Source: JAQBGV01 sp032128395
Lineage (GTDB): Bacteria > Planctomycetota > UBA8108 > UBA1146
Assembly: GCA_032128395.1 (NCBI GenBank)
Contig: JAQBGV010000054.1
Location: 1 to 57,093, forward strand
Length of the DNA: 57,093 nucleotides
Direction of reading: 5' to 3'
Shown: piece by piece, positions 17,648 to 26,097 of the stretch
Layout: every line of letters starts with the position of its first letter
How positions within the stretch are numbered: position 1 is the first letter of the stretch
Made by a program: the position numbers and the translations under genes
The notes under the pieces: generated by a model
Databases searched by the model: none
What the model was told of the DNA's origin: nothing
What the model saw: the letters and a program-made list of their open reading frames with translations, nothing else

Positions 17648-18502
17648 CTACGACTCCGCCCGAGCGACCTGCCGCTGAGTCCCGAGACCGTCGATCCCCA
17701 GCTCGACCACATCTCCCGGCTTCAGATAGCGCGGCGGGTTCATGCCGAGGCCGACCCCCGCCGGGGTACCGGTCGAGATCATGTCCCCGGGGCAGAGGCT
17801 CATGAACTGGCTGACGTACGAGACCAGGTCGGCGATCCCGACGTGCATCTGCGCCGTGTTCGACCTCTGCACCTCTTCGCCGTTCACCTTCAACCAGAGA
17901 TCAGTGCTCTGGAAGGTCGGGAACTCGTCCGGTGTCGCGAGCCACGGTCCGAGCGGTGCGAAGGTGTCGCAGCTCTTCCCCTTGACCCACTGGCCGCTGC
18001 GTTCGAGCTGAAACGCGCGTTCGGAGTAGTCGTTGTGCAGCGCGAATCCGGCGACGTGATCGAGCGCGTCGCTCCTTCCGATGTGCTTCCCGCGGGTTCC
18101 GATGACCACCGCGAGCTCGACCTCCCAGTCGGTCTTCTTCGAACCGCGCGGGATCTCGACCCCATCGTTTGGGCCGCACAGGGCACTCGGGGCCTTGAAG
18201 AAGAGCACGGGCTCCGCCGGTAGTTCGGCGCCGGTCTCCTTCGCGTGGTCGACGTAGTTGAGGCCGATGCAGATGATCTTCCCCGCCCGCACGATCGGCG
18301 CGCCGATCCGCGCGCTGTCGGGAACCACCGCGCACTCGTCGCCATGTTCCGCGAGCCACGCGGCGAGCCGCCGCAGACCGCCGCCACCGAGGAATCCCTC
18401 GTCGTAGTCCTCGTCGAAGGCGCTGACGTCCACCCGCGCGCCGTCCGTGCGGAACGCTCCCGGACGCTCTGCGCCGGGGGGGCCGAATCGGAAGAGTCTC
18501 AT
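17648..18502 (-). CDS. Fumarylacetoacetate hydrolase family protein (probable 2,4-diketo-3-deoxy-L-fuconate hydrolase)
   Basis: A 284-residue protein with an N-terminal small domain and a C-terminal FAH domain from about residue 73. Landmarks are IICIGLNYVDHAKETG (76-91), VLFFKAPSALCGPNDG, the metal-binding DWEVELAVVIG (125-135), a conserved Asp in LHNDYSERAF, and CPGDMISTGTPAGVG. The family cleaves C-C bonds in beta-diketo acids with a divalent ion. It lies 34 bp after an SDR gene of the 2-keto-3-deoxy-L-fuconate dehydrogenase type. That pair performs the last two steps of non-phosphorylating L-fucose breakdown, yielding pyruvate and L-lactate. The ATG at 18502 (MRLFRFG) is the family start. 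The family call is firm and the substrate is inferred. Confidence 0.88.
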   Translation of the reverse strand: MRLFRFGPPGAERPGAFRTDGARVDVSAFDEDYDEGFLGGGGLRRLAAWLAEHGDECAVVPDSARIGAPIVRAGKIICIGLNYVDHAKETGAELPAEPVLFFKAPSALCGPNDGVEIPRGSKKTDWEVELAVVIGTRGKHIGRSDALDHVAGFALHNDYSERAFQLERSGQWVKGKSCDTFAPLGPWLATPDEFPTFQSTDLWLKVNGEEVQRSNTAQMHVGIADLVSYVSQFMSLCPGDMISTGTPAGVGLGMNPPRYLKPGDVVELGIDGLGTQRQVARAES

Positions 18503-18536
18503 CGTGTTCTCCTCGAAGTGGTCGTGGGAGTACTCG

Positions 18537-19319
18537 TCATTGCACCAACACCCCGCCGTCGAGCGGGAACGCACCCCCGGTGATGAAGCTCGCCTCATCG
18601 GAACAGAGGTAGAGCGCCATCGTCGCGACTTCTTCGGGGGTGCCCATCCGGCCGATCGGTTGGTACTCCGACAGTTTCTGGAACATCTCGGCTTCCTTGC
18701 CGGGATAGTGGGCGGCGAGGTAGCCGTCGACGAACGGGGTGTGAATTCGCGCGGGACAAATGCAGTTGCAGCGGATCCCATCCTTCACGTGATCGATCGC
18801 GGTCGAGTAGGTCATCGTCAACACCGCGCCCTTGCTAATCGAGTAGGCGAACCGGTCCGCCACTCCGACGAGACTCGCGATGGACGCGAGGTTCAGGATC
18901 ACGCCACCGTCGCCGCGCTCTTTCATCCGGCGTACCGCCTCGCGCGTGCCGAGGAAGGTCCCCTTCACGTTCACCGCATAGACCCGGTCGAGGTCCTCCT
19001 CGGTGGCGTCGAGGACCCCGCCGATCGCGGCGACCCCCGCGTTGTTGACGAGGATCCGAATCGGGCCGCTACAGCCCTCGAGTCGATCGACCGCCGTGCG
19101 GACGCTCTCCTCCTGGCTCACGTCGCAGGAGATCGCGATCGCGGTCCCGCCGGTCTCTCGAATCGCCGCTGCGGTCTCCTCGGCCGCGGTCGTGTCGATG
19201 TCGAGCACGCCGACCCGGGCCCCTCGGGCCGCGAACAGGGTCGCGATCGCCCGACCGATCCCCGACCCCGCACCGGTGATCGCTGCGACTCGGTCGTCGA
19301 GGCGGAGGATGTCGGGCAA
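18537..19319 (-). CDS. Short-chain dehydrogenase (probable 2-keto-3-deoxy-L-fuconate dehydrogenase)
   Basis: A 260-residue classical SDR. The TTG at 19319 was chosen because GAAGGAG lies 6 bp upstream and it gives the normal SDR length; the frame is open much further but without sense. Cofactor motif TGAGSGIG is at 15-22. NNAG is at 92-95. The catalytic residues are Ser146, Tyr159 and Lys163 (YSISK). The C-terminal half, with NCICPARIHTPFVDGYL and QPIGRMGTPEEVA, closely follows the SDR subgroup that sits beside FAH hydrolases in L-fucose oxidation clusters. It should oxidise the 4-hydroxyl of a 2-keto-3-deoxy sugar acid using NAD. It is divergent from the sugar ABC transporter operon across a 114-bp promoter region. 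Confidence 0.87.
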   Translation of the reverse strand: MPDILRLDDRVAAITGAGSGIGRAIATLFAARGARVGVLDIDTTAAEETAAAIRETGGTAIAISCDVSQEESVRTAVDRLEGCSGPIRILVNNAGVAAIGGVLDATEEDLDRVYAVNVKGTFLGTREAVRRMKERGDGGVILNLASIASLVGVADRFAYSISKGAVLTMTYSTAIDHVKDGIRCNCICPARIHTPFVDGYLAAHYPGKEAEMFQKLSEYQPIGRMGTPEEVATMALYLCSDEASFITGGAFPLDGGVLVQ

Positions 19320-19352
19320 GGGGGCTCCTTCGGCACGGCAGTGAGGACGAGC

Positions 19353-19382
19353 TTGACCGTCGAGGACGAGGAGAACTAAGGT
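19353..19382 (+). promoter_or_regulatory. Possible promoter of the sugar ABC transporter operon
   Basis: TTGACC at 19353-19358, an 18-bp spacer and TAAGGT at 19377-19382 lie 51 bp before the ATG of the binding-protein gene. They sit in the divergent gap shared with the SDR-FAH operon. The -35 is strong and the -10 moderate. No clear regulator site was seen. Confidence 0.35.
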
Positions 19383-19433
19383 ACCCGTTTCCCCGTGGTG
19401 AACTCCAGAGCTCCCGTCGAGAGGATTGCTCCC

Positions 19434-20429
19434 ATGCGGTTCCTCCTCGCTTCCTGTCTCGCCGTGACCCTCTTCTCCTGCACCAGCGAGGCCCCCCCGA
19501 CCGGCGGTGGGGCGGCGCGCAAGACGGTCAAGGTCGCCGTGATCCCGAAGGGGACGACCCACGAGTTCTGGAAGTCGATCCACGCCGGGGCGGTGAAGGC
19601 CGAGCGCGAGCTCGAAGGGGTCGAAATCGTCTGGCGCGGCCCCCAGCGCGAGGATGACCGCGCTCAGCAGATGGGGCTCGTCGAGAACTTCGTCTCGACC
19701 GGCATCGACGCGATCGTGCTCGCCCCTCTCGACGATCGGGCGCTCGCCGCTCCGGTGCGCCTCGCCATGGCCCAAGGGATCCCGGTCGTGGTGATCGACT
19801 CCGGGCTCGAGGGGAAGGTCGGAACCGATTTCGCCGCATACGTCGCCACCGACAACCATCGGGGAGGCGCGCTGGCAGGGGAACACCTCGGCCAGCTGCT
19901 CGGTGGAAAGGGAAGGGTTCTGCTCCTGCGTTACCAGGAGGGATCTGCGAGCACCGACCTCCGCGAGCGGGGATTCATCGAAGCGATCGGGAAGCTCCCC
20001 GGCATCACTCTCATCGACCCGAAGCGTTACGCGGGTGCGACTCGGGAACTCGCGCAGCAGGCGAGCGAGAATCTCCTCGAAGCGGACTCGACCTATGACG
20101 GGGTGTTCTGCTCGAACGAGTCGGCCACCTTCGGGATGCTGCTCGCTCTGCGCGCGCGCAACCTCGCCGGCAAGGTCAAGTTCATGGGATTCGATGCGAG
20201 CCCCGGCTTGATCGACGCGCTCGAGCGGGGCGAAGTGCACGGGCTGATCGTGCAGGACCCGGTGAAGATGGGGTACATCGGCACCAAGGTCGCGGTCGCG
20301 GCGTTCCGCGGCGAGGACTACGAGATCGAGGTCGACACCGGCGTCGTGCTCGTGACCCCAGAAAATCGCCACGATCCCGCGATCGCCGAACTCCTCTCCC
20401 CTCCGCTCTCCGAGTATCTCGGCGGATGA
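19434..20429 (+). CDS. Sugar ABC transporter substrate-binding lipoprotein (RbsB-like)
   Basis: A 331-residue periplasmic-binding-protein family 4 (peripla_BP_4) protein. The signal peptide ends in the lipobox LFSC with Cys16, so it should be a lipoprotein. The mature part begins with VKVAVIPKGTTHEFWKSIH, followed by GIDAIVLAPLDD, YVATDNHRGGALAGEHL and DGVFCSNESATFGMLLAL, the usual landmarks of ribose/galactose-type binding proteins. The ATG at 19434 was chosen for the lipoprotein signal and for GAGAGGA upstream. Its stop overlaps the start of the ATPase by four bases. The sugar is not determined by sequence; the neighbouring pathway suggests L-fucose or another 6-deoxyhexose. Confidence 0.9.
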   Translation: MRFLLASCLAVTLFSCTSEAPPTGGGAARKTVKVAVIPKGTTHEFWKSIHAGAVKAERELEGVEIVWRGPQREDDRAQQMGLVENFVSTGIDAIVLAPLDDRALAAPVRLAMAQGIPVVVIDSGLEGKVGTDFAAYVATDNHRGGALAGEHLGQLLGGKGRVLLLRYQEGSASTDLRERGFIEAIGKLPGITLIDPKRYAGATRELAQQASENLLEADSTYDGVFCSNESATFGMLLALRARNLAGKVKFMGFDASPGLIDALERGEVHGLIVQDPVKMGYIGTKVAVAAFRGEDYEIEVDTGVVLVTPENRHDPAIAELLSPPLSEYLGG

Positions 20430-21982
20430 CCGACCCGGCTCCGCGGCCCGCCGCAGGCCCGCAGCCCATCGGGGGAACGGGTGAGTCGCCGCTCCTCACG
20501 ATGCGAGGAGTGGGAAAGGCGTTCGGACCGACCGTCGCCCTCGACGACGTGGCGCTCTCCCTCCAACGCGGGGAAGTGCGCGCTTTGATCGGCGAGAACG
20601 GCGCCGGGAAGTCGACGCTCGTGAAGATCCTCGCCGGCGCGATCCGCCCCGACGCGGGAGAGATGTCGCTGGGGGGGGTCCCCTTTCGTCCGAGCGGACC
20701 TCTCGGTGCGCGCCGAGCCGGGATCGCGATGATCTACCAAGAGCTCAACATCGCGCCGCACCTCACGGTAGCAGAGAACATCCTCCTCGGCGGGGAACGA
20801 CACACCGCCGGCTGGCTGCGCACCGGTGGGCAGATGGAACGGGTGCGCGGCGCGCTCGCTCGGCTCCAACGCCCCGACATCCGCCCGGAGGCGAGCGCGA
20901 GCACGCTGCGCCCCGCCGCGCGGCAGCTGGTCGAGATCGCCCGCGCCCTCGTGCAGGAGGCGCGGGTCCTGGTGATGGACGAGCCGACGAGCAGCCTCGG
21001 CGCTGCGGACATCGATCATCTCTTCACCGTGATCGACGGATTGAGCGCCGAGGGGATCGGGATCATCTACATCTCGCACTTCCTGGAGGAGGTTCGCCGC
21101 GTCGCCGACACGTTCACGGTGCTTCGCGACGGCCGGGTGACGGGGGAAGGGCGCACCGCCGATGTGACCCTCGACGAGCTGGTGACGCGGATGATCGGAC
21201 GGCGGCTCGAGGAGATGTTCCCGAAGGTGCCGCACGAGCGCGGGGAAGCGATCCTCGAGCTCGGGGAGCTCGGCGGGGAACGCCTCCCCGTCGACGCGAG
21301 CCTCACCCTCCACCGCGGAGAGATCGTCGGGATCGCCGGCCTCGTCGGCTCCGGGCGCACCGAGCTCCTCCGGGTGCTCTTCGGGCTCGATCCGATTCGT
21401 CAGGGGAGTGTCCGTCTCGCGACTTTTGCCGGCAGGAAGCTCGATCCCCACCGCTCTCTCCTGGGGGGGATGGGGCTTGCGAGCGAAGATCGCAAGGAGG
21501 AGGGACTCGCCGTCGATCGTTCGATCGCCGAGAACACGACGCTGTCCCGCCTCGGCGGCCTGCATCGCCTCGGCTTCATCCGGCTCGGAGCGGAGCGGCG
21601 TACGGTCTGGAATTGGATGAAGCGACTATCGATCAAAGCCCGCGATCCCGGAGCGCCGGTCCGCTCCCTCTCCGGGGGGAACCAGCAGAAAGTTGCCCTC
21701 GCTCGGCTCCTCCACCACGGAGTCGAGGTGTTCCTCCTCGATGAACCGACACGCGGGATCGACGTCGGCTCGAAGGCGCAGATCTATCGGCTGATCGGTG
21801 AACTCGCCACGGCGGAAAAAGCGATTCTCGTCGTGTCGAGTTCGATGACCGAACTCATCGGGGTGTGCGACCGGATCGCGGTGATGCGCCGCGGGCGGCT
21901 CGGACCGTTCCGCCCGGTCGACGAGTGGGACGAACATGCCTTGACCGTCTCTGCGGTCGGGGGCGAAGGAGCGCGGGTGTGA
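20426..21982 (+). CDS. Sugar ABC transporter ATP-binding protein with two ATPase domains (RbsA-like)
   Basis: A 518-residue tandem ATPase. In the first domain Walker A is GENGAGKS (56-63), the signature region is degenerate (LRPAARQLVEIARAL), and Walker B is VLVMDEPTSSL. The second domain has a non-canonical P-loop (GLVGSGRTELL), a complete signature LSGGNQQKVALARLL and Walker B VFLLDEPTRGID. This asymmetry is normal for the ribose/xylose/galactose importer family. The gene is coupled on both sides: ATGA overlap with the binding protein and GTGA overlap with the permease. It energises sugar import at the inner membrane. Confidence 0.92.
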   Translation: MTDPAPRPAAGPQPIGGTGESPLLTMRGVGKAFGPTVALDDVALSLQRGEVRALIGENGAGKSTLVKILAGAIRPDAGEMSLGGVPFRPSGPLGARRAGIAMIYQELNIAPHLTVAENILLGGERHTAGWLRTGGQMERVRGALARLQRPDIRPEASASTLRPAARQLVEIARALVQEARVLVMDEPTSSLGAADIDHLFTVIDGLSAEGIGIIYISHFLEEVRRVADTFTVLRDGRVTGEGRTADVTLDELVTRMIGRRLEEMFPKVPHERGEAILELGELGGERLPVDASLTLHRGEIVGIAGLVGSGRTELLRVLFGLDPIRQGSVRLATFAGRKLDPHRSLLGGMGLASEDRKEEGLAVDRSIAENTTLSRLGGLHRLGFIRLGAERRTVWNWMKRLSIKARDPGAPVRSLSGGNQQKVALARLLHHGVEVFLLDEPTRGIDVGSKAQIYRLIGELATAEKAILVVSSSMTELIGVCDRIAVMRRGRLGPFRPVDEWDEHALTVSAVGGEGARV

Positions 21983-22995
21983 CCGAAGCACCGCTACCGC
22001 TCGAAGCGGACATGGTTTCCCGGCCGCTGTGGCGGCTCGGGGTGACCAGTCTGGCGCCGTTCCTCGGAATGTTGCTGGTCGCGGTGATCTTCACGATCCT
22101 CTCGCCGAAAGGACTGACTTGGGACACCCCGAGGTATGTCTTGACGCACACCGTGGCGGTGGGGCTCGCCGCCTGTGGGATGAGCTACGTGATCATCTCG
22201 GGGGGGATCGATCTTTCGGTCGGCTCGATCATCGCGCTCTCGAGCGTCTCCGGCGCCCTCGTCCTCCACGATGGACACGGGATCACCCTCGCGCTGCTCG
22301 CATCCGTTCTCACCGGCCTCTGCTGCGGTCTCTACAACGGTGTGTTGATCAACCTGTTCCGACTCCCCCCCTTCATCGCGACGCTCGGGACGATGGGTTT
22401 TTACCGAGGGCTTGCGAAGTGGTTCTCCGGGAGCTCGGCGGTTCGTCCGGAGCGCGAGAATCTAAAGGGGATCGACGAGTGGATGCTCCCATCCCCAGTG
22501 GAGTTGAACGCTCCGTCCTTCCTCGGTTTCTCGGTCGGGGTCTGGATCCTGGTCGGCGTCACGATCGTGATGGCGGCGATGCTCCGTTACTCGCTCCTCG
22601 GTCGGTACACCCTGGCGATCGGCTCGAACGAGGCGACCGCTCGCCTCTGCGGGATCCGGATCGGTCGGACGAAGCTGCTGATCTACGCTCTCGCCGGGCT
22701 CCTCGCCGGCCTCGCCGGGCTGATGATGTTCGCGCGGCTCACCGAAGGGGACCCGACCAGTGCATTCGGGCTCGAACTCGACGTGATCGCCGCGGTCGTC
22801 ATCGGCGGGGCGAGCCTCTCCGGAGGGCAGGGATCGGTCCTCGGAGCGTTTGGAGGGGCCCTCCTGATGGCATTCCTCCGAAATCGCTGCACCGCGATGG
22901 GGTTGCCCAGCTACGTGCAGGAGATCATCGTAGGCCATATCATCATCATCGCGGTGGCCGTCGACCAGCTGCGGGTCGCCCGCTCGCGTTCGTAG
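21979..22995 (+). CDS. Sugar ABC transporter permease (RbsC-like)
   Basis: A 338-residue integral membrane protein with 8-10 hydrophobic helices. The diagnostic segment of the family, YVIISGGIDLSVGSIIAL, is present. Further conserved regions are GVLINLFRLPPFIATLGTMG, RYTLAIGSNEATARLCGI and AAVVIGGASLSGGQGSVLGA. It starts at a GTG that overlaps the ATPase stop (GTGA). It presumably forms a homodimer as the transmembrane channel of the importer. The ASST-like gene follows after 24 bp with its own ribosome-binding site and may share the transcript. Confidence 0.92.
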   Translation: MTEAPLPLEADMVSRPLWRLGVTSLAPFLGMLLVAVIFTILSPKGLTWDTPRYVLTHTVAVGLAACGMSYVIISGGIDLSVGSIIALSSVSGALVLHDGHGITLALLASVLTGLCCGLYNGVLINLFRLPPFIATLGTMGFYRGLAKWFSGSSAVRPERENLKGIDEWMLPSPVELNAPSFLGFSVGVWILVGVTIVMAAMLRYSLLGRYTLAIGSNEATARLCGIRIGRTKLLIYALAGLLAGLAGLMMFARLTEGDPTSAFGLELDVIAAVVIGGASLSGGQGSVLGAFGGALLMAFLRNRCTAMGLPSYVQEIIVGHIIIIAVAVDQLRVARSRS

Positions 22996-23019
22996 ACACA
23001 CCCTGATCCTGGAGGCCGG

Positions 23020-24897
23020 ATGTTCCGCACCTCGACTCTTTGCGCGCTGCTCGCACTCGTGGCCCCTTCGATCGCCGACGCCGCCGACCCGACCATCGGC
23101 TGGCTGGGGAGCACCCCCGCGACGTTCGAGGGGTACACCATCCTCGCGCCGATGACCTCGACGACGACCTATCTCCTCGACGGCGCGGGACGCGTGGTGC
23201 ACACGTGGCCGAGCGTGCATCGCCCCGGACTGACGGTGTACCTACAGGACAACGGGGATCTCTTGCGTTCGGGTCGGGTCCTCGGTCCCAATCCTCCGAT
23301 CAGCTCCGGCGGAGTGGGTGGGGTGGTCGAACTCATCGCCTGGGATGGCACGCTGCTCTGGCGATACACCTACTCCAGTCCCACCGTCCAGCAGCACCAC
23401 GACATCGAGAGGCTGCCGAACGGAAACGTGCTCATCCTCGCTTGGGAGCTGAAGACCGGCGCCGAGGCGATCGCGGCGGGGCGCGACCCCGCACTGATCT
23501 CTCAGGGCGAACTGTGGCCGGAGCACTTGGTCGAGGTGAGCCAGACCGGCCCGACCACCGGCGCGATCGTATGGGAGTGGCACCTCTGGGATCACCTGGT
23601 GCAGGACTTCGATGCCGCGCAAGCCAACTTCGGCGTCGTCGCGGACCATCCCGAGCTGATCGACTTGAACGCGGCGCCCAACGGTTCAGCGGACTGGATC
23701 CACTCGAACTCGATCGACTACCACGCAACCCTCGACCAGATCGTGATCAGCGCGAACCGTCTCGACGAGATCTGGATCATCGACCACTCGACGACGCCGG
23801 CCGAATCTGCCTCGCACAGCGGGGGGAACGCGGGGCGCGGCGGGGATCTCTTGTATCGGTGGGGGAATCCAGTGACGTACGGCGCGGGCACAGTGGCGGA
23901 TGAGATGCTCTGGGGACAGCACTGCGTCGAGTGGATCCCAGGCGGGTTCCCCGGCGCAGGGAACATCACGATCTTCAACAACGGGGCGGGACGACCGGGG
24001 GGGAACTACTCGTCGGTCGACGAGATCACCCCTCCCCTCGAGCCGGGGGGGACGTACACGTGGCCCACACAGGGGTCACCCTTCGGTCCGAGCACCCTGA
24101 CCTGGACCTATTCCGCGCCGAATCCGTTCGACTTCTACGCGGCGTTCATCAGTGGCACCCGCAGATTGCCGAACGGCAACACGGTGATCATCGATGGTCC
24201 CACGGGGCACCTCTTCGAGGTCGATACCGTGGGCGACGTGGTCTGGGAGTACATCGTGCCGATCTCCGGAGTGACCCCGTTGCTGCAGGGGAGCCCTCCT
24301 CCGAACAGCCAGACGTTCCGACCTACCCGGATCGCTCCGGATCACCCGGGGCTCGTCGGGCAGGCCCTGACTCCAGGCACTCCGATCGAGATCTACCCAT
24401 CGCTCGGGGACTTCGACGTCGACGGCGACATCGATCTCGACGATCACAGCTGCTTCGTCGACCTCTTCACCGGACCGGGCAACGGAGTCGACGTCGAGTT
24501 TGCGAACGCCTCGGGGTTCTTCGGTGATTTCGATGACGACGGCGACCTCGACTGCGATGACGCGATGGCGCTCGAGGCGGCCTGGACCTCCGGGGCGGCG
24601 TTTCCGCAGCTTCCGGCTTGCGCCCTGTCGACGGAATTCCGCCGCGGGGACGCCAACCTCGACGGCGGCGTGGACATCGCGGACGCGGTGGCGGGGCTCG
24701 CGTACCTGTTCCTGTCGGCATCGCTCGGTTGTCACAGCGCAGCGGATGTGAACGACGACGGCGGGCTCGACATCGCCGATCCGATCGCGTTGCTCGATGC
24801 GCTGTTCGGGAGTGGCGGGCCGATTCCGGATCCGGCGGCGTGCGGGGTGGATCCGACGGCGGATGGGCTGGGGTGCGCTTCTACGGCTTGCCCGTAG
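23020..24897 (+). CDS. Secreted arylsulfotransferase (ASST)-like protein with dockerin-like tail
   Basis: A 625-residue exported protein with a signal peptide at about 1-21 (LCALLALVAPSIADA). Residues 25-460 follow the ASST/arylsulfotransferase-like propeller pattern: TYLLDGAGRVVHTW, QQHHDIERLPNGNVLILAWE, DWIHSNSIDYHATLDQIVIS, RLPNGNTVIIDGPTGHLFEV. These proteins can transfer sulfate between phenols; many planctomycetal members are uncharacterised, so activity is uncertain. Two Asp-rich calcium-loop-like segments (DFDVDGDIDLDD, DFDDDGDLDCDD) come before the dockerin-like tail RGDANLDGGVDIADAVAGL and its second repeat. The tail ends in CGVDPTADGLGC. GGAGG lies about 6 bp before the ATG. It directly follows the sugar permease. 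Confidence 0.75.
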   Translation: MFRTSTLCALLALVAPSIADAADPTIGWLGSTPATFEGYTILAPMTSTTTYLLDGAGRVVHTWPSVHRPGLTVYLQDNGDLLRSGRVLGPNPPISSGGVGGVVELIAWDGTLLWRYTYSSPTVQQHHDIERLPNGNVLILAWELKTGAEAIAAGRDPALISQGELWPEHLVEVSQTGPTTGAIVWEWHLWDHLVQDFDAAQANFGVVADHPELIDLNAAPNGSADWIHSNSIDYHATLDQIVISANRLDEIWIIDHSTTPAESASHSGGNAGRGGDLLYRWGNPVTYGAGTVADEMLWGQHCVEWIPGGFPGAGNITIFNNGAGRPGGNYSSVDEITPPLEPGGTYTWPTQGSPFGPSTLTWTYSAPNPFDFYAAFISGTRRLPNGNTVIIDGPTGHLFEVDTVGDVVWEYIVPISGVTPLLQGSPPPNSQTFRPTRIAPDHPGLVGQALTPGTPIEIYPSLGDFDVDGDIDLDDHSCFVDLFTGPGNGVDVEFANASGFFGDFDDDGDLDCDDAMALEAAWTSGAAFPQLPACALSTEFRRGDANLDGGVDIADAVAGLAYLFLSASLGCHSAADVNDDGGLDIADPIALLDALFGSGGPIPDPAACGVDPTADGLGCASTACP

Positions 24898-25040
24898 GGC
24901 TCGCTGCACAGCCCTCAGAACAAGCGCGCAGAGCGCGCCTCGTTGGGGGGAAAACGCCGCGCGCGGGCTTGCTCGTGCAGAGTTTGCCGGGCTCCGCTAT
25001 CCTCCTTTCGCACTTCAGCCGACCAGCCGACGGAGGATTC

Positions 25041-25514
25041 ATGAGCGCGCCCTTCCGCATCTTCCGCCCCCTCTCCGCCGCGCAGCGCAATGCGTTGCCC
25101 TCGACGCCGTCCCCGGACTCGTACGGGGCACGCCTGCTCAAGCTGGTGCCCGCCGAGGTGATCGCGCTCTATCTCGCGGGCCGGGGGGTGATCCGGGCGG
25201 ACGCAGACCCGATCGCTGGGGCCACCCCGCAGACTGCGCTCCTCGTGTGGACGGCGATCGGGCTCGTGGCGGTGGTCGCGATCCGGTGGTGGGGCACGGG
25301 GGACCGGGCGCTCGGGGAAAAACCGCAGAAGATGGCGGTGGTGATCTCCGCCCTCTCGTTCTTGGTATGGATCTACTCGATCGGCGATGTTTTCGCGGAC
25401 CAGGGAATCCACGACCCGAAGCTCGCCGCTCTCCTGGTGATCGCCTGGACGTTCGCAGCCCCACTGGTCTATCGCGGCGCCCGCCCGCAGGTGCAGGTCT
25501 TTCCTGCCGGTTAG
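25041..25514 (+). CDS. Hypothetical membrane protein
   Basis: A 157-residue protein with an N-terminal soluble part of about 35 residues and three to four hydrophobic segments (LLVWTAIGLVAVVAIRWW, MAVVISALSFLVWIYSIGDV, LAALLVIAWTFAAPLVY). The N-terminal helix contains KLVPAEVIALYLAGRGVI, a pattern seen in small uncharacterised bacterial membrane proteins. The ATG at 25041 follows CGGAGGA. The 143-bp gap upstream holds a short GCGCGC-AGA-GCGCGC hairpin (24924-24938) and no other feature I can name. The function is unknown. Confidence 0.6.
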   Translation: MSAPFRIFRPLSAAQRNALPSTPSPDSYGARLLKLVPAEVIALYLAGRGVIRADADPIAGATPQTALLVWTAIGLVAVVAIRWWGTGDRALGEKPQKMAVVISALSFLVWIYSIGDVFADQGIHDPKLAALLVIAWTFAAPLVYRGARPQVQVFPAG

Positions 25515-25545
25515 GTTATCCTATCCCCGGACGAGGAGGCCCTCG

Positions 25546-26097
25546 GTGCGGATCTGCGTGTATCTCTCGGCGAGTCGCGATGCGCCGGCTCACTTCCACG
25601 AGACCGCGCGTCAGCTCGGGATGCGGATCGGCAGCGGCGGCCACTCGCTCGTCTACGGCGGCGGGAGCACTGGCACCATGGGTGCACTCGCCGAGGGAGC
25701 CCACGAGACTGGGGCGTCGATCACCAGCGTGATCCCTCGATTCTTCCACGAAGACAACCTGACCTTCGCTGCGAGCGACGAGGTCGTCCTGACCGAGGAT
25801 CTGCAGGAGCGGCGACGGATCATGATCGATCGCTCCGACTGTGCGGTGGCGATGCCCGGCGGCTTCGGCACCATGGAGGAGCTCGCCGAGTTCCTGACGC
25901 TGAGGCAGCTCGGATTCCATCACAAGCCGCTGGTGTTGGTAGACCTTCTCGGCTTCTGGGAGGGCTATCTCGCCCAGATCGAGCGGATGCGAAAGGAACG
26001 GATGATCCACGAGGACCATCGGGACCTGATCCTCGTCGCTCACGAGGCGGCAGAGGCGATCGACCGGCTCGAGAAGGCGGTCGGTGGAACGGGATGA
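25546..26097 (+). CDS. LOG family protein (TIGR00730-type nucleotide phosphoribohydrolase)
   Basis: A 183-residue Rossmann-like protein. LVYGGGSTGTMGALAEGA (35-52) and the signature PGGFGTMEE (104-112) identify the LOG/cytokinin riboside 5'-monophosphate phosphoribohydrolase family. These enzymes release the base from modified nucleoside monophosphates; bacterial members often act on AMP-like nucleotides. The length is normal. It starts at a GTG (25546) after CGAGGAGG and overlaps the DinB gene by four bases (ATGA), so the two are co-translated. Confidence in the family is high; the physiological substrate is open. Confidence 0.9.
   Translation: MRICVYLSASRDAPAHFHETARQLGMRIGSGGHSLVYGGGSTGTMGALAEGAHETGASITSVIPRFFHEDNLTFAASDEVVLTEDLQERRRIMIDRSDCAVAMPGGFGTMEELAEFLTLRQLGFHHKPLVLVDLLGFWEGYLAQIERMRKERMIHEDHRDLILVAHEAAEAIDRLEKAVGGTG

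Noticed and set aside
24924..24938. GCGCGC-AGA-GCGCGC as terminator of the ASST-like gene
   Set aside because: Stem of only six pairs with a three-base loop and no T-run after it on the plus strand.
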